DNA from: Aeromicrobium sp.
Lineage (GTDB): Bacteria > Actinomycetota > Coriobacteriia > Anaerosomatales > Anaerosomataceae
Length of the DNA stretch: 64,000 nt
Assembly (NCBI GenBank): GCA_015351705.1
Contig: JADIIM010000034.1
Span: 20,802 to 84,801 of the forward strand
Direction of reading: 5' to 3'
This document shows, in pieces, positions 53,319 through 62,381 of this stretch. Position numbers and translations under genes: made by a program. The stretch's first letter is position 1. Each line of letters opens with the position of its first letter. The notes beneath the pieces are model-generated. The model was not told the DNA's origin. It searched no databases and saw only the letters and a list, made by a program, of their open reading frames with translations.

Positions 53319-55637
53319 ATGGCACTCACACTCATCCAGAACGTCGCGCTTATCGTCATGCTTGCCGCGATCCAGCGGTATGTGTCGCGACGGCTCGTCT
53401 CACGCCCGCGTATCGCCAGCCTCGCATCGGGGCTCCTCTACGGCGCCGTCGCGGTCGTGGGCATGATGACGCCGTTCCGGATGGCCGAGGGCATCATCTA
53501 CGACGGGCGCTCCATCGTGCTCGCACTTGCCGGGCTGTTCGGTGGGGCGCCGGTCGCCGTGGTCGCGGCACTCATCGCCGGAGCGTATCGCGCATCGATC
53601 GGTGGCGCGGGAGCGCTCGCCGGGGTGACGACGATCGCGGTCTCCGCCGCTCTAGGCGTCGCCTACCGCTCTCTCGCCGAGAGGCGGCCAGCGTACCTTC
53701 GGCTCCCGGGGCTGCTTGCCTTCGGCGTGGTCGTGCACATCGCCATGCTGGCAGCCCAGTACACCCTGCTTCCCGGCGGGATAGGCCCTGGCGTGGTGGC
53801 CGAGATCGGTCCGGTCGCGATCACGCTCTTCCCGCTCGGCACGGTGCTGGCGTCGCGGCTGATCATCGAGCAGAAGGAACGGGAGCAGGCCCAGCTCGAT
53901 CTCGCCCACGAGGCGGACGCAGCCGAGAGTCGCGCCGCTGAGGCCGAGCTGCTCGCCCGGGCAAGCGCCGACCTTCTGGCGTGTCGGGATCGTGACGGCG
54001 TGTTCGGTATCATCCGCGACTTCATGGCCGCTGTGCTGCCGAACGACATAGTCATCGTCAACGAAGTGACGCCGGACGGGCAGACCCTGGTGACCCGTGA
54101 TGTCACCGGCGTCGATCACGCAACCGTCGCCCAGGCGGAGCGACTCACGGGCTATACCGTCATCGGCAAGCGTTTCGGCATGACGCCTGAGTACCGCGCG
54201 TTGTTCTTGAGCGGCCGACTCGAGGTGTTCGAGGGCGGCCTCGTGAACATCTCGGAGAGCGAGCTTCCGCGTGCGCGAGCCGAGGCTGTGGCGCGGACGT
54301 TCGGCATCAGGGGCATGTGGACGATGGGGATCGCCGACGCGGGCATGGCATATGCCGTGGTGAACGTGCTCGTGAAACGGCCCGGTGCAGTCCCGCCGAC
54401 AAGCGTTGTGGAGTCCTTCGCGCACCTGTGCTTCGTGACGCTCGCACGGATCGAGGCAGCGGACCGCCTCGCGGCAAGTGATGCGCAGCAGGCGCGGCTC
54501 TTCGAGAACATGAGCGAGGGCCTGGCGCTCTGCGAGGCGGTCTTCGACGATACCGGTCGTGCCATCGATTTCCGATACCTGCGAGTGAACCACGCCTTCG
54601 AGCGGATGGCGGGGGTGCGCTCGGCGGACCTCATCGGCAAGCTCGTGGGCGATGTGGCGCCGCAGGTCCCCCGTGAGCGGATCGAGCTCTACGGCGAAGT
54701 GGCGCGCACCGGTGTGCCCGCACGGCTGCGTGACGTCTCCATCGATGGCGATCGGGAGCACGAGATCGTGGTCTACTCTCCGCTCGAGGGCCAGTTCGCG
54801 GTGATCGTGAGCGATGTGACCGAGCGCAAGGCCGCTGAGCGCGCCCTCGCCGAACACCGGGAGCACCTCGAGGAGCTCATCGAGGAGCGTACCGCCGAGC
54901 TGGCGCGGGCGAACACCGAGCTCGAGACAGCGAACGCCGAGCTCCAGCGCGCGACCGCGGCCAAGAGCGCGTTCCTGGCAAGCATGAGCCACGAGCTCCG
55001 GACGCCGCTCAACTCCATCATCGGCTTCTCATCGCTCTTGCGAGACGGCCTGATCGGCCCGCTCACACCGGAGCAGGCGGAGAAGACGGACATAATCAAT
55101 CGCTCGGGCAGGCACCTGCTGGCGCTCATCAACGACATCCTCGACCTCGAGAAGATCGAGGCGGGCAAGGTCGAGGTGCACGCCGAGGAGTTCTCCGCGC
55201 ACGATCTCGTCCGGGAGCTCTCAGACATGGTGGCGCCGCTCGTGAGTGAGAAGGGACTTGAGCTGCGGGTCGCAGCCGATGGCGCGGTGGTGCTCATGAG
55301 CGATCCGGCCAAAGTCAGGCAGATCCTCCTGAACCTCCTGAGCAACGCGATCAAGTTCACCAACGAGGGCGGCGTGAAACTGCGCCTGGAGCACGACACG
55401 ACGGCGGGCACCGTGGCGTTCCACGTCTCCGACACCGGGCCGGGCATCGCCGAGGAGGACCAGCGGCGCGTGTTCGAGCGGTTCACTCAGATCCAGGCAC
55501 TCGGTGACGTGAAACCTTCGGGCACCGGGCTCGGGCTCGCACTCTCGCGGGAGTACGCACACCTGCTTGGCGGCACGCTGTCGGTGACGAGCGCTGTTGG
55601 GAGCGGCTCGACCTTCACCCTGACGCTGCCTGCGTGA
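53319..55637 (+). CDS. Membrane histidine kinase with 5TM-LytS-like, GAF-like and PAS domains
   Basis: A 772-residue kinase. Residues 1-190 form a five- to six-helix LytS-type membrane sensor (ALAGLFGGAPVAVVAALIAGAYRASIGGAGALAG, the '5TMR-LYT' glycine-rich pattern). Then a coiled coil (190-215), a GAF-like region (215-385; LLARASADLLACRDRDGVFGIIRDF), PAS (390-510), a long coiled coil and HisKA with phospho-His near 557 (MSHELRTPLNSIIGFSSLL), ATPase (about 655-770; NLLSNAIKFTN, DTGPGIAEE, GTGLGLALSREYA). The start at ATG 53319 has a weak ribosome site. Confidence 0.9.
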   Translation: MALTLIQNVALIVMLAAIQRYVSRRLVSRPRIASLASGLLYGAVAVVGMMTPFRMAEGIIYDGRSIVLALAGLFGGAPVAVVAALIAGAYRASIGGAGALAGVTTIAVSAALGVAYRSLAERRPAYLRLPGLLAFGVVVHIAMLAAQYTLLPGGIGPGVVAEIGPVAITLFPLGTVLASRLIIEQKEREQAQLDLAHEADAAESRAAEAELLARASADLLACRDRDGVFGIIRDFMAAVLPNDIVIVNEVTPDGQTLVTRDVTGVDHATVAQAERLTGYTVIGKRFGMTPEYRALFLSGRLEVFEGGLVNISESELPRARAEAVARTFGIRGMWTMGIADAGMAYAVVNVLVKRPGAVPPTSVVESFAHLCFVTLARIEAADRLAASDAQQARLFENMSEGLALCEAVFDDTGRAIDFRYLRVNHAFERMAGVRSADLIGKLVGDVAPQVPRERIELYGEVARTGVPARLRDVSIDGDREHEIVVYSPLEGQFAVIVSDVTERKAAERALAEHREHLEELIEERTAELARANTELETANAELQRATAAKSAFLASMSHELRTPLNSIIGFSSLLRDGLIGPLTPEQAEKTDIINRSGRHLLALINDILDLEKIEAGKVEVHAEEFSAHDLVRELSDMVAPLVSEKGLELRVAADGAVVLMSDPAKVRQILLNLLSNAIKFTNEGGVKLRLEHDTTAGTVAFHVSDTGPGIAEEDQRRVFERFTQIQALGDVKPSGTGLGLALSREYAHLLGGTLSVTSAVGSGSTFTLTLPA

Positions 55638-55697
55638 TCCGGGTGCCACCAGCTTGGGCGTGCGCGGACGCGTGAGGCGGTGGGGAGTCGCCTGCTG

Positions 55698-56099
55698 CTA
55701 CCTTTCCATCACCAGCCGCGAAACCTCTTCGACGACGGTGAGGGGATCGATGGGCTTGGTGATGACCGCGTCCATGCCCGCGTCCAGACACAGCCGCCGG
55801 TGCTCGTTCATGGCGTGGGCCGTGACCGCGATGATGAGCACAGCGGACCCTTCGGGTGTTCCTGACTCGGCGGCGCGGATCGCACGGGTGGCCTCGATGC
55901 CGTCCATCTGGGGCATCTGGATGTCCATCAGGACCGCGTCGTAGTCGGCCGTGGCACACGCCTCGACCGCCTCCACCCCGTTGGCGGCCTCGGCGACCTC
56001 GGCTCCCACGGCCGCGAACAGCGTTCTCAGCAGCTCACGGCTCGGAGCGTTGTCGTCGACGATCAGCAGACGCCGTCCCGATAGTGCGTGGGCATCCAT
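55698..56099 (-). CDS. Stand-alone response regulator receiver domain
   Basis: A 133-residue single-domain receiver: LLIVDDNAPSRELLRTLF (acidic pair), VLMDIQMPQMDGIEATRAIR (phosphoacceptor Asp), VTAHAM (Thr) and DAVITKPID (Lys). The sequence resembles receivers of hybrid kinases ('MDIQMPxMDG'), so it may accept phosphate from one of the non-hybrid kinases around it. It has no output domain. It lies between two large kinase genes but on the opposite strand. Confidence 0.93.
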   Translation of the reverse strand: MDAHALSGRRLLIVDDNAPSRELLRTLFAAVGAEVAEAANGVEAVEACATADYDAVLMDIQMPQMDGIEATRAIRAAESGTPEGSAVLIIAVTAHAMNEHRRLCLDAGMDAVITKPIDPLTVVEEVSRLVMER

Positions 56100-56312
56100 C
56101 GTCGTCCTCCCGGTCTACGTCGCTCGGTTCCGCGGGACCAGACCTGTCACTACCGTGACATGCACTTACACACTACCATGTAGCCGAGGAGCAGAACGTC
56201 GTGCACCCGTATGCGTGCGCGTTGCGGGGCGCGCGTGACACCGCAGGCCGGTTGGGTATCTGCGACATAAGAACCCTCATGGGAGCGCGCAGCGAGACAG
56301 GGAGGTCGGCCG

Positions 56313-59300
56313 TTGAGAGACGCCATGCGCGACGCCTCTCTTGTGCTCCCGCGCCGAATGGTGGTCGCTGTCGCGGCCATCGTGACGGCTGTCGTTCTGA
56401 TCGCAGGCGTCTTGTACTACCGCTCCGAGGAGGCCGATCTTCGCGCACAGGCGGAGCAGGAACTGACCGCCATCGCCACGCTCAAAGGGGCCCAGGTCGC
56501 CGGGTGGCGCAACGAGCGGCTTGTGGACGGCCAGCGTGTCACGCGGGCGCCGGGCATCCGCTCCGTGGTGGCCGCGTGGCTCGAGAGCCCCACCGATGAC
56601 AGCCCCGCCCGCATGCTGGAGGCGCTCGAGTCGCTTCGGGTGAGCGGGCGGTTCCACTCGGCGTACCTGACCGACGTCGACGGCCAGGCGCTGTTCGGCA
56701 CGGCCGAGACGGACGACGGGCTGCCGCCAGAGACGCTCGTGGCGCTTGAAGAGGCGGTGGACTCCCGCTCGGCGGTGCTCTCCGGCGTGCATGGCCCCGG
56801 GGACGACATGGTGTTCATCGACGTGGTGAGCCCGGTCCTCGTTGGCGAGGGAGATGACACCCGGACACTCGCCGTCGTGGTGCTCCGTGCCGACGTGAGC
56901 GCGACGCTCCTCCCCGCGATCGAGTTGTGGCCGGTACCACGCCAGACCGCTGAGGCTCTGCTCGTCGAACGAGTGGGAGATGAGGTCGTCGTGGTGTCGA
57001 ACCCGCGCCACTCGGACCTTGCGCCGTTCGAACTCAGGGTGCCGCTGGAGCGCACGGACACGACACTCGTGCGGGCGATTCTGGGCGAGCGTGGCATCAT
57101 CGAAGGTCCCGATTACCGGGGCGTGACGGTGCTCTCGTACATCGTGGAGGTCCCCGACTCACCCTGGCTGCTTCTGGCCGAGGTGGACCGCGCCGAGGCG
57201 TTCGCGGACTGGGCGGACCGGTCCCGGCTGATCATCGGCATCATCATGTTGCTGGCGACGCTGCTCGTCGGGACCGCAATGGTCGCGTGGCAGCGCATCC
57301 GAACGGTCCGCCTTGCGCAGCTGCTTGCGCAGGAACGCGCACTGCGCGCGGCGGAGGAGCGCCTGGGCGTGACGCTCGCGGCGGTAGGGGACGCAGTCAT
57401 CGCCACCGATGCGCACGGCCGCATCGAGTTCATGAACCCGGTCGCCGAGCAGCTCACGGGGTGGCCGGCCGCCGAGGCCAGCGGCCGTCCTCTGCCCGAG
57501 GTGTTCCGCATCATCAACGAGGAGACTCGCGCAGAGGTCGAGAGTCCCGCGGACCGCGTCTTGCGCGAAGGTGTCGTGGTGGGACTGGCAAACCACACCC
57601 TGCTGGTCGCCCGCGACGGCACCGAGCGTGCGATCGCCGACAGCGGCGCCCCGATCCGCGATGCGGACGGAGCGATCACCGGCGTGGTGCTGGCGTTCCG
57701 CGACCAGACGGAGGAACGCGCCGCCATGCGGGCCCTGGCGGAGAGCGAAGAGCGCTTCCGGGCGCTGATCGAGCAGACGGACCAGGGCATCTCGGTGGGA
57801 CGGCCTGACGGCACCATGCTCGTGTACAACAGCGCGATGGAGCGCATCAGTGGCTATACACGCGAGGAGGTGGAGCGTGACGGCTGGTTCGAGCTGGTCT
57901 TTCCCACGGATGCGCGTAAGGCCGACGCGCTGCGCATATCGCAGGAGGCGATCGAGGGCGGGTTCCCGTACGCCGAGGTAGCCATCGTGCGCAAGGACGG
58001 GAAAGAGCGCTGGCTCTCGGTCTCGACCACGCCGATCACGCTGGCGGGCGTCACCTACAACCTCTCCGCGTTCACCGACATCACCGACCGCAAGGAGGCC
58101 GAGGAGCGGCTGCGGGCGAGCGAGGAGCGCTTCCGGGCGCTCGTTGAGACCGCGCCGGATGCGATCTTCGTGCAGACCAACCATCGGTTCGCCTACATCA
58201 ACGCGGCGGGGTGCCACCTGTATGGCGCAGAGTCGCCCGATGACCTCATGGGCCGCCCGGTGCTGGAGCGCTTCCATCCTGACTACCACGACCTGGCGAT
58301 GCAGCGCATCGAAGCACTGAACGTGCGCCGCGAGGTGCAGAAGCCGATGGACCAGGTCCATCTGCGCCTGGACGGGTCCCCGATATTCGTGGAGGTCTCC
58401 GGCGCGCCGGTCGTCTACGAGGGTGAGCCCGGCGCGGTCGTGTTCGTGCGCGACGTGACCGAGCGCAAGCGCGTCGAGGAGGTCGTGGCTCTCCGGGCGC
58501 GCGTGCTCGAGTTTGCGGTGGGTCACACGGTGGACGACCTGCTCACGTATGCGCTCGACGAACTCGGCACGTCGCTCGAAAGCCCGCTTGGCTTCTTCCA
58601 CTTCGCTGACGAGGACGAACGCACGCTGGCGCTGGCGGCGTGGTCGAGCGCCACGCTGGACCAGTGCGAAGCCAGGGACTACCGCCGTCACTACTCGTTC
58701 GATGAGGCGGGCGTATGGGTGGACTGCGTGCGGGAGCGTCGCGTGATCATTCACGAGGACTTCGAGAGTCTGGATGACCGTCGGGGCCATCCGGAGGGAC
58801 ACCCCAAGATCGTCCGGGAGCTTCTCGTCCCCGTCTTCCGCGACGACAAGGCGGTCGCGGTCCTCGGAATGGGCAACAAGCAGCGTCCGTACACTGAGAG
58901 CGACGTGGAGCTTGCACAGTACGTGGCTGACGTGGTCTGGGAGACCGTGCAGCAGAAGCGCACCGAGCGGCTGCTCACCGAGAGCGAGGAGCTCGTGCAG
59001 CTTGCCGGTCAGCTCTCGCGGCTGGGCGGCTGGTCGGTCGATCTGGCGTCCGGCATCGTGGAGTGGTCTGACGCTGTGGCTGAGATCCATGGCATGCCGG
59101 CCGGGTACTCACCTCCGGTGGAGGAGGGCATCTCGTTCTACGCCCCCGAGTATCGCGATCGCATCACCGAGGTGTTCACGGCGTGCGCGGAAGACGGCGT
59201 GCCCTACGACGAGGAGATGGAGATCATCGCCGCGTCCGGGCGTCACGTCTGGGTGCGGACCATCGGAGTGCCGGTACGCGACGAGTCAGGGGCCATCGTC

Positions 59301-60131
59301 GGGGTCCATGGCGCGTTCCAGGACGTCACGGAGCAGAAGCTGGCGGCGCTCGAGCTCGACCGTCATCGCGAGAACCTCGAGGAACTCGTTGCCGAGCGGA
59401 CGCGCGATCTGGAGGACGCCAATACCGAGCTTGTGCGTGTCTCGGCGGTCAAGAGCTCGTTCCTCGCCAGCATGAGCCACGAACTGCGCACACCGCTCAA
59501 CTCGATCATCGGGTTCTCAGGCATCTTGCTGCAGGGATTGGTGGGAGAGATCAGCGAGGAGCAGCGGAATCAGATCGGCATGATCAACTCCTCGGGCAAG
59601 CACCTGCTCGCGATCATCGACGACATCCTGGACATCTCGCGCATCGAGGCGGGCAGGGTGGACATCGACGCCCGGCCGTTCGATCCGGCGTCGCTGGTGG
59701 CCGAGGTCGCCGACATCCTCCGGCCACTTGCGGACGAGAAGGGGCTCGAGCTGCGCGTCCACCTGGCCGAGGAGCCGATGGTCGTGGAGTCCGACCGGGG
59801 CAAGGTCAAGCAGATCCTCCTCAACCTCGGCGGGAACGCGGTGAAGTACACGGACGCCGGCCGGGTGGACATCGCGCTGTCCCGGCGCGAGGACGACGCG
59901 GTCGCGTTCTCAGTGCGCGATACCGGCAGGGGGATCCGTGCGGACATGCTGGAGCGGGTCTTCGAGTCGTTCACCCAGGGCGATCATCGGTCGGGCGAGG
60001 TGCCTCGCGGCACGGGCCTCGGACTCACGATCTCACGCGAGTACGCGCGGCTGCTCGGAGGGGACATCACAGCGGAGAGCGAGCCCGGGCGCGGGTCGAC
60101 GTTCACGCTCGTGCTGCCGATCCGTCCCTGA
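56313..60131 (+). CDS. Large transmembrane multi-PAS/GAF histidine kinase
   Basis: A 1,272-residue kinase. TM1 (about 17-37); extracytoplasmic Cache-like domain (40-300); TM2 (305-325); PAS1 (350-470), PAS2 (480-600), PAS3 (605-725), GAF-like (735-885; LEFAVGHTVDDLLTYALDEL), PAS4 (900-1020), coiled coil, HisKA with phospho-His near 1055 (MSHELRTPLNSIIGFSGILL) and ATPase (about 1150-1270; NLGGNAVKYTD, DTGRGIRAD, GTGLGLTISREYA). The TTG start follows GGGAGG at good spacing; an ATG at 56325 is possible. Its catalytic core is very like those of the 41422, 45139 and 53319 kinases, indicating paralogy. Confidence 0.92.
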   Translation: MRDAMRDASLVLPRRMVVAVAAIVTAVVLIAGVLYYRSEEADLRAQAEQELTAIATLKGAQVAGWRNERLVDGQRVTRAPGIRSVVAAWLESPTDDSPARMLEALESLRVSGRFHSAYLTDVDGQALFGTAETDDGLPPETLVALEEAVDSRSAVLSGVHGPGDDMVFIDVVSPVLVGEGDDTRTLAVVVLRADVSATLLPAIELWPVPRQTAEALLVERVGDEVVVVSNPRHSDLAPFELRVPLERTDTTLVRAILGERGIIEGPDYRGVTVLSYIVEVPDSPWLLLAEVDRAEAFADWADRSRLIIGIIMLLATLLVGTAMVAWQRIRTVRLAQLLAQERALRAAEERLGVTLAAVGDAVIATDAHGRIEFMNPVAEQLTGWPAAEASGRPLPEVFRIINEETRAEVESPADRVLREGVVVGLANHTLLVARDGTERAIADSGAPIRDADGAITGVVLAFRDQTEERAAMRALAESEERFRALIEQTDQGISVGRPDGTMLVYNSAMERISGYTREEVERDGWFELVFPTDARKADALRISQEAIEGGFPYAEVAIVRKDGKERWLSVSTTPITLAGVTYNLSAFTDITDRKEAEERLRASEERFRALVETAPDAIFVQTNHRFAYINAAGCHLYGAESPDDLMGRPVLERFHPDYHDLAMQRIEALNVRREVQKPMDQVHLRLDGSPIFVEVSGAPVVYEGEPGAVVFVRDVTERKRVEEVVALRARVLEFAVGHTVDDLLTYALDELGTSLESPLGFFHFADEDERTLALAAWSSATLDQCEARDYRRHYSFDEAGVWVDCVRERRVIIHEDFESLDDRRGHPEGHPKIVRELLVPVFRDDKAVAVLGMGNKQRPYTESDVELAQYVADVVWETVQQKRTERLLTESEELVQLAGQLSRLGGWSVDLASGIVEWSDAVAEIHGMPAGYSPPVEEGISFYAPEYRDRITEVFTACAEDGVPYDEEMEIIAASGRHVWVRTIGVPVRDESGAIVGVHGAFQDVTEQKLAALELDRHRENLEELVAERTRDLEDANTELVRVSAVKSSFLASMSHELRTPLNSIIGFSGILLQGLVGEISEEQRNQIGMINSSGKHLLAIIDDILDISRIEAGRVDIDARPFDPASLVAEVADILRPLADEKGLELRVHLAEEPMVVESDRGKVKQILLNLGGNAVKYTDAGRVDIALSRREDDAVAFSVRDTGRGIRADMLERVFESFTQGDHRSGEVPRGTGLGLTISREYARLLGGDITAESEPGRGSTFTLVLPIRP

Positions 60132-60140
60132 CGGACCGGC

Positions 60141-61969
60141 TTACGCGACAGTGCGGGGGTCCCAGTCCACCGGGCCGATCACGAACAGCACGTCGTTCGC
60201 GAGCAGCACGGTGTCGCCATGCGGATTGCCGAGCGCGCCACCGTCCCGGGTGATCGCGAGCACGGTCACGCCGTGCTCGGCCCGCAGGCGGCTGCCCGCG
60301 ATCGTTGTGCCAGCCAGAGGGGACGAGGGTGTGAGCCGCAGGGTGTGAGTGGTGAGGTCGGGCACATCCACCCGCAGGTCGGGGACGGACGTGGCGTCCT
60401 TTGCGAAGGTGCGCGCCATCCGCCGCCAGTCACCCCGGACCTCACCGATCAGGCGCTTGATGTCCTCGCGGGGGACGAGCATGCGTGCGAGCACGCGGGA
60501 GAAGACCTCGATGGAGACCTCGAGCTCGTCGGCGATGACCTCGTCGGCCCCAAGCCGCAGCAGTGCCTCCACCTCGCGCAGGTAGCGGCTCCGTAGTGGA
60601 CGGGGTCGCCGCGCTCGGTGCCCTCGCGGACCAGCGCCGCATTGAGCTCAAGCACTGCGTACGGGACGTCGGCGAGGCGGGCGGTCCGCGCGAGGTTCTG
60701 CCCCGTGACGCCGTAGCCCACGATGAGCACATGCCCGAGGTAGGCGTGCGCCGCCCCCACCCGCTCGGGCGTGAAGCCGCGCCGCTCCAGGTGACGGAGG
60801 CGCGTGCGGCATGCCGCATCGGCCACCTTCGGGCCGAGGGCCACGAGCAGCGGCGTGAGGAGCATGCTCAGCACGGCCGTGTCGAGCACCGTCTGGAAGA
60901 CGTCGGGCCCGAACAGCCCTGCGGCGACGCCGGCCTGGGTGGCGACGAGCGAGAACTCACCGACCTGGCCGAGCGCCAGTCCGCCGAGCACGGCGCTACG
61001 GAGCGAGAGTCCGAGCACCAGTGAGGCGACCGTGGCCACAAGCGGCTTGATGACGATGATGCCGAGTGTCAGCAAGGCGAGGCGCAGCGGGTTCTCAAGC
61101 AGGTAGCCGATGTCGAGCAGCATGCCGATCGAGATGAAGAACAGGCTCATGAACACGTCGCGGAAAGGTAGCATGACGGTCACGGCCTGATGGGAGTAGT
61201 CCGACTCGGAGATGATCAGGCCGGCCAAGAAGGCCCCGAGTGCGAGGGACAGGCCGAGCGACTGCGTGAACACCGCGATGCCGATGCACAGCGTGATCAC
61301 GCCGAGGAGGAACGCCTCGGTGCTGTGGGTGTCGGTGATCTTGCGCAGGATGAGCGGCACCACCCAGCGGTAGGCGACGAACGCGAACGCGGCCACCGCA
61401 GCGACACGGCCCGCGAGCCCGAAGGCGTCCTCGAGCCCGGAGGTGCCGGCGCCGCCTGCGAGCAGTGGCGCCATGAGCATCACGGGGACGACCGCGATGT
61501 CCTGGTAGATCAGGGAAGCGAGCACGGCGCGCCCGTGAGGGGCGTCGAGCTCGGCCCGGTCCTGCAGCATCTTGAGGACCACGGCCGTGCTCGAGAGCGC
61601 TACCACGAACCCGAGATAGAGGCTCTGCTGCAGTGTGGAGCCCATCGCGTGTGTGGCCACACCCACCACAGCCGCTGTCCCGAAGAACTGGATCGACCCG
61701 CCGACGAGGAACTGACGCCGCATGTGGGCGAGGTCGGCGAGCGAGAACTCCAGGCCGATCACGAACAGCAGCAGCACCACGCCGATCTCGGCGAGCAGCT
61801 CGATCTGGTGCGCGTTGCGCACGAGTCCCAGCGCATCGGGACCGGCGAGTACGCCGGCGACGAGCAGACCGATTGAGGCGGGCAGGTTGAGCCGGTGGCA
61901 TACGAGTGCCGCCACCACGGCAAGCGTGAAGATGAGCGTGATGTCGATCAGGATTGATTGCATGCCCAC
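60141..61969 (-). pseudogene. Kef-type K+/H+ antiporter with internal deletion and frameshift in the TrkA domain
   Basis: A CPA2/Kef antiporter (intact membrane part, residues 1-385: LPASIGLLVAGVLAGP, IGVVLLLFVIGLEFS, GRAVLASLIYQDIAVVP, LGLSLALGAFLAGLIISES, GLALGQVGEFS) followed by a TrkA-N domain starting LIVGYGVTGQNLA. After GDPVHYG the frame goes wrong (ATCARW...). The next frame holds RYLREVEALLRLGADEVIADELEVSIEVFSRVL and a TrkA-C domain to 60141. In relatives about 40 residues lie between these two parts, so bases are missing at about 60588-60593 and the frame is shifted. The truncated product would end at 60449. Start GTG 61969 or ATG 61963. Confidence 0.8.
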
Positions 61970-62014
61970 AGCATAGCCGACCGGGCCACCCGCAGCGGTC
62001 GTCCGCCAGGCCGC

Positions 62015-62317
62015 TCAGTGCCTGACGGTGAAGCCTCCGAGCCCCTCGGGCTCCTCCCACGTGACGTCCACGCGCTCGACGTTCGCGTGCGCCGGGCCCT
62101 CTCGGCACCATTCGACCGCCCGCCCCACTGCCCCGCGCGGTCCCTCGAAGACCGCCTCCACATCATCACCGGCGTTACGGACCCACCCGGTCAGTCCGAG
62201 GGACGCGGCCACGCGCTGCGTGCTCGCCCGGAAGTACACCCCCTGGACCCGTCCGGTCACACGCACGTGCGCTCGATGCGTCCCGGCGGTCGAGCGTTCG
62301 GGCGCCATATCGGGCAT
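62015..62317 (-). CDS. acyP: Acylphosphatase
   Basis: A 100-residue protein that hydrolyses carboxyl-phosphate bonds. Seen: VRVTGRVQGVYFRASTQRVAASLGLTGWVRNAGDDVEAVFEGP, with the phosphate-binding loop GRVQGVYFR (catalytic Arg) and the catalytic Asn in GWVRN. The start is ATG 62317 after GAGGAGAATC. Confidence 0.96.
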   Translation of the reverse strand: MPDMAPERSTAGTHRAHVRVTGRVQGVYFRASTQRVAASLGLTGWVRNAGDDVEAVFEGPRGAVGRAVEWCREGPAHANVERVDVTWEEPEGLGGFTVRH

Positions 62318-62381
62318 GATTCTCCTCACAGGCTCGGTAGCCGGTCACTCCCTGTCTACCCGTTCGCGAAGGAGTGTCGCC

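Noticed and set aside
50981..53941. 986-residue ORF antisense to otsAB
   Set aside because: Extends across a divergent promoter region and into the next kinase gene; composition is that of a shadow frame.
57159..59090. 643-residue ORF antisense to the large kinase
   Set aside because: Shadow frame without motifs or ribosome site.
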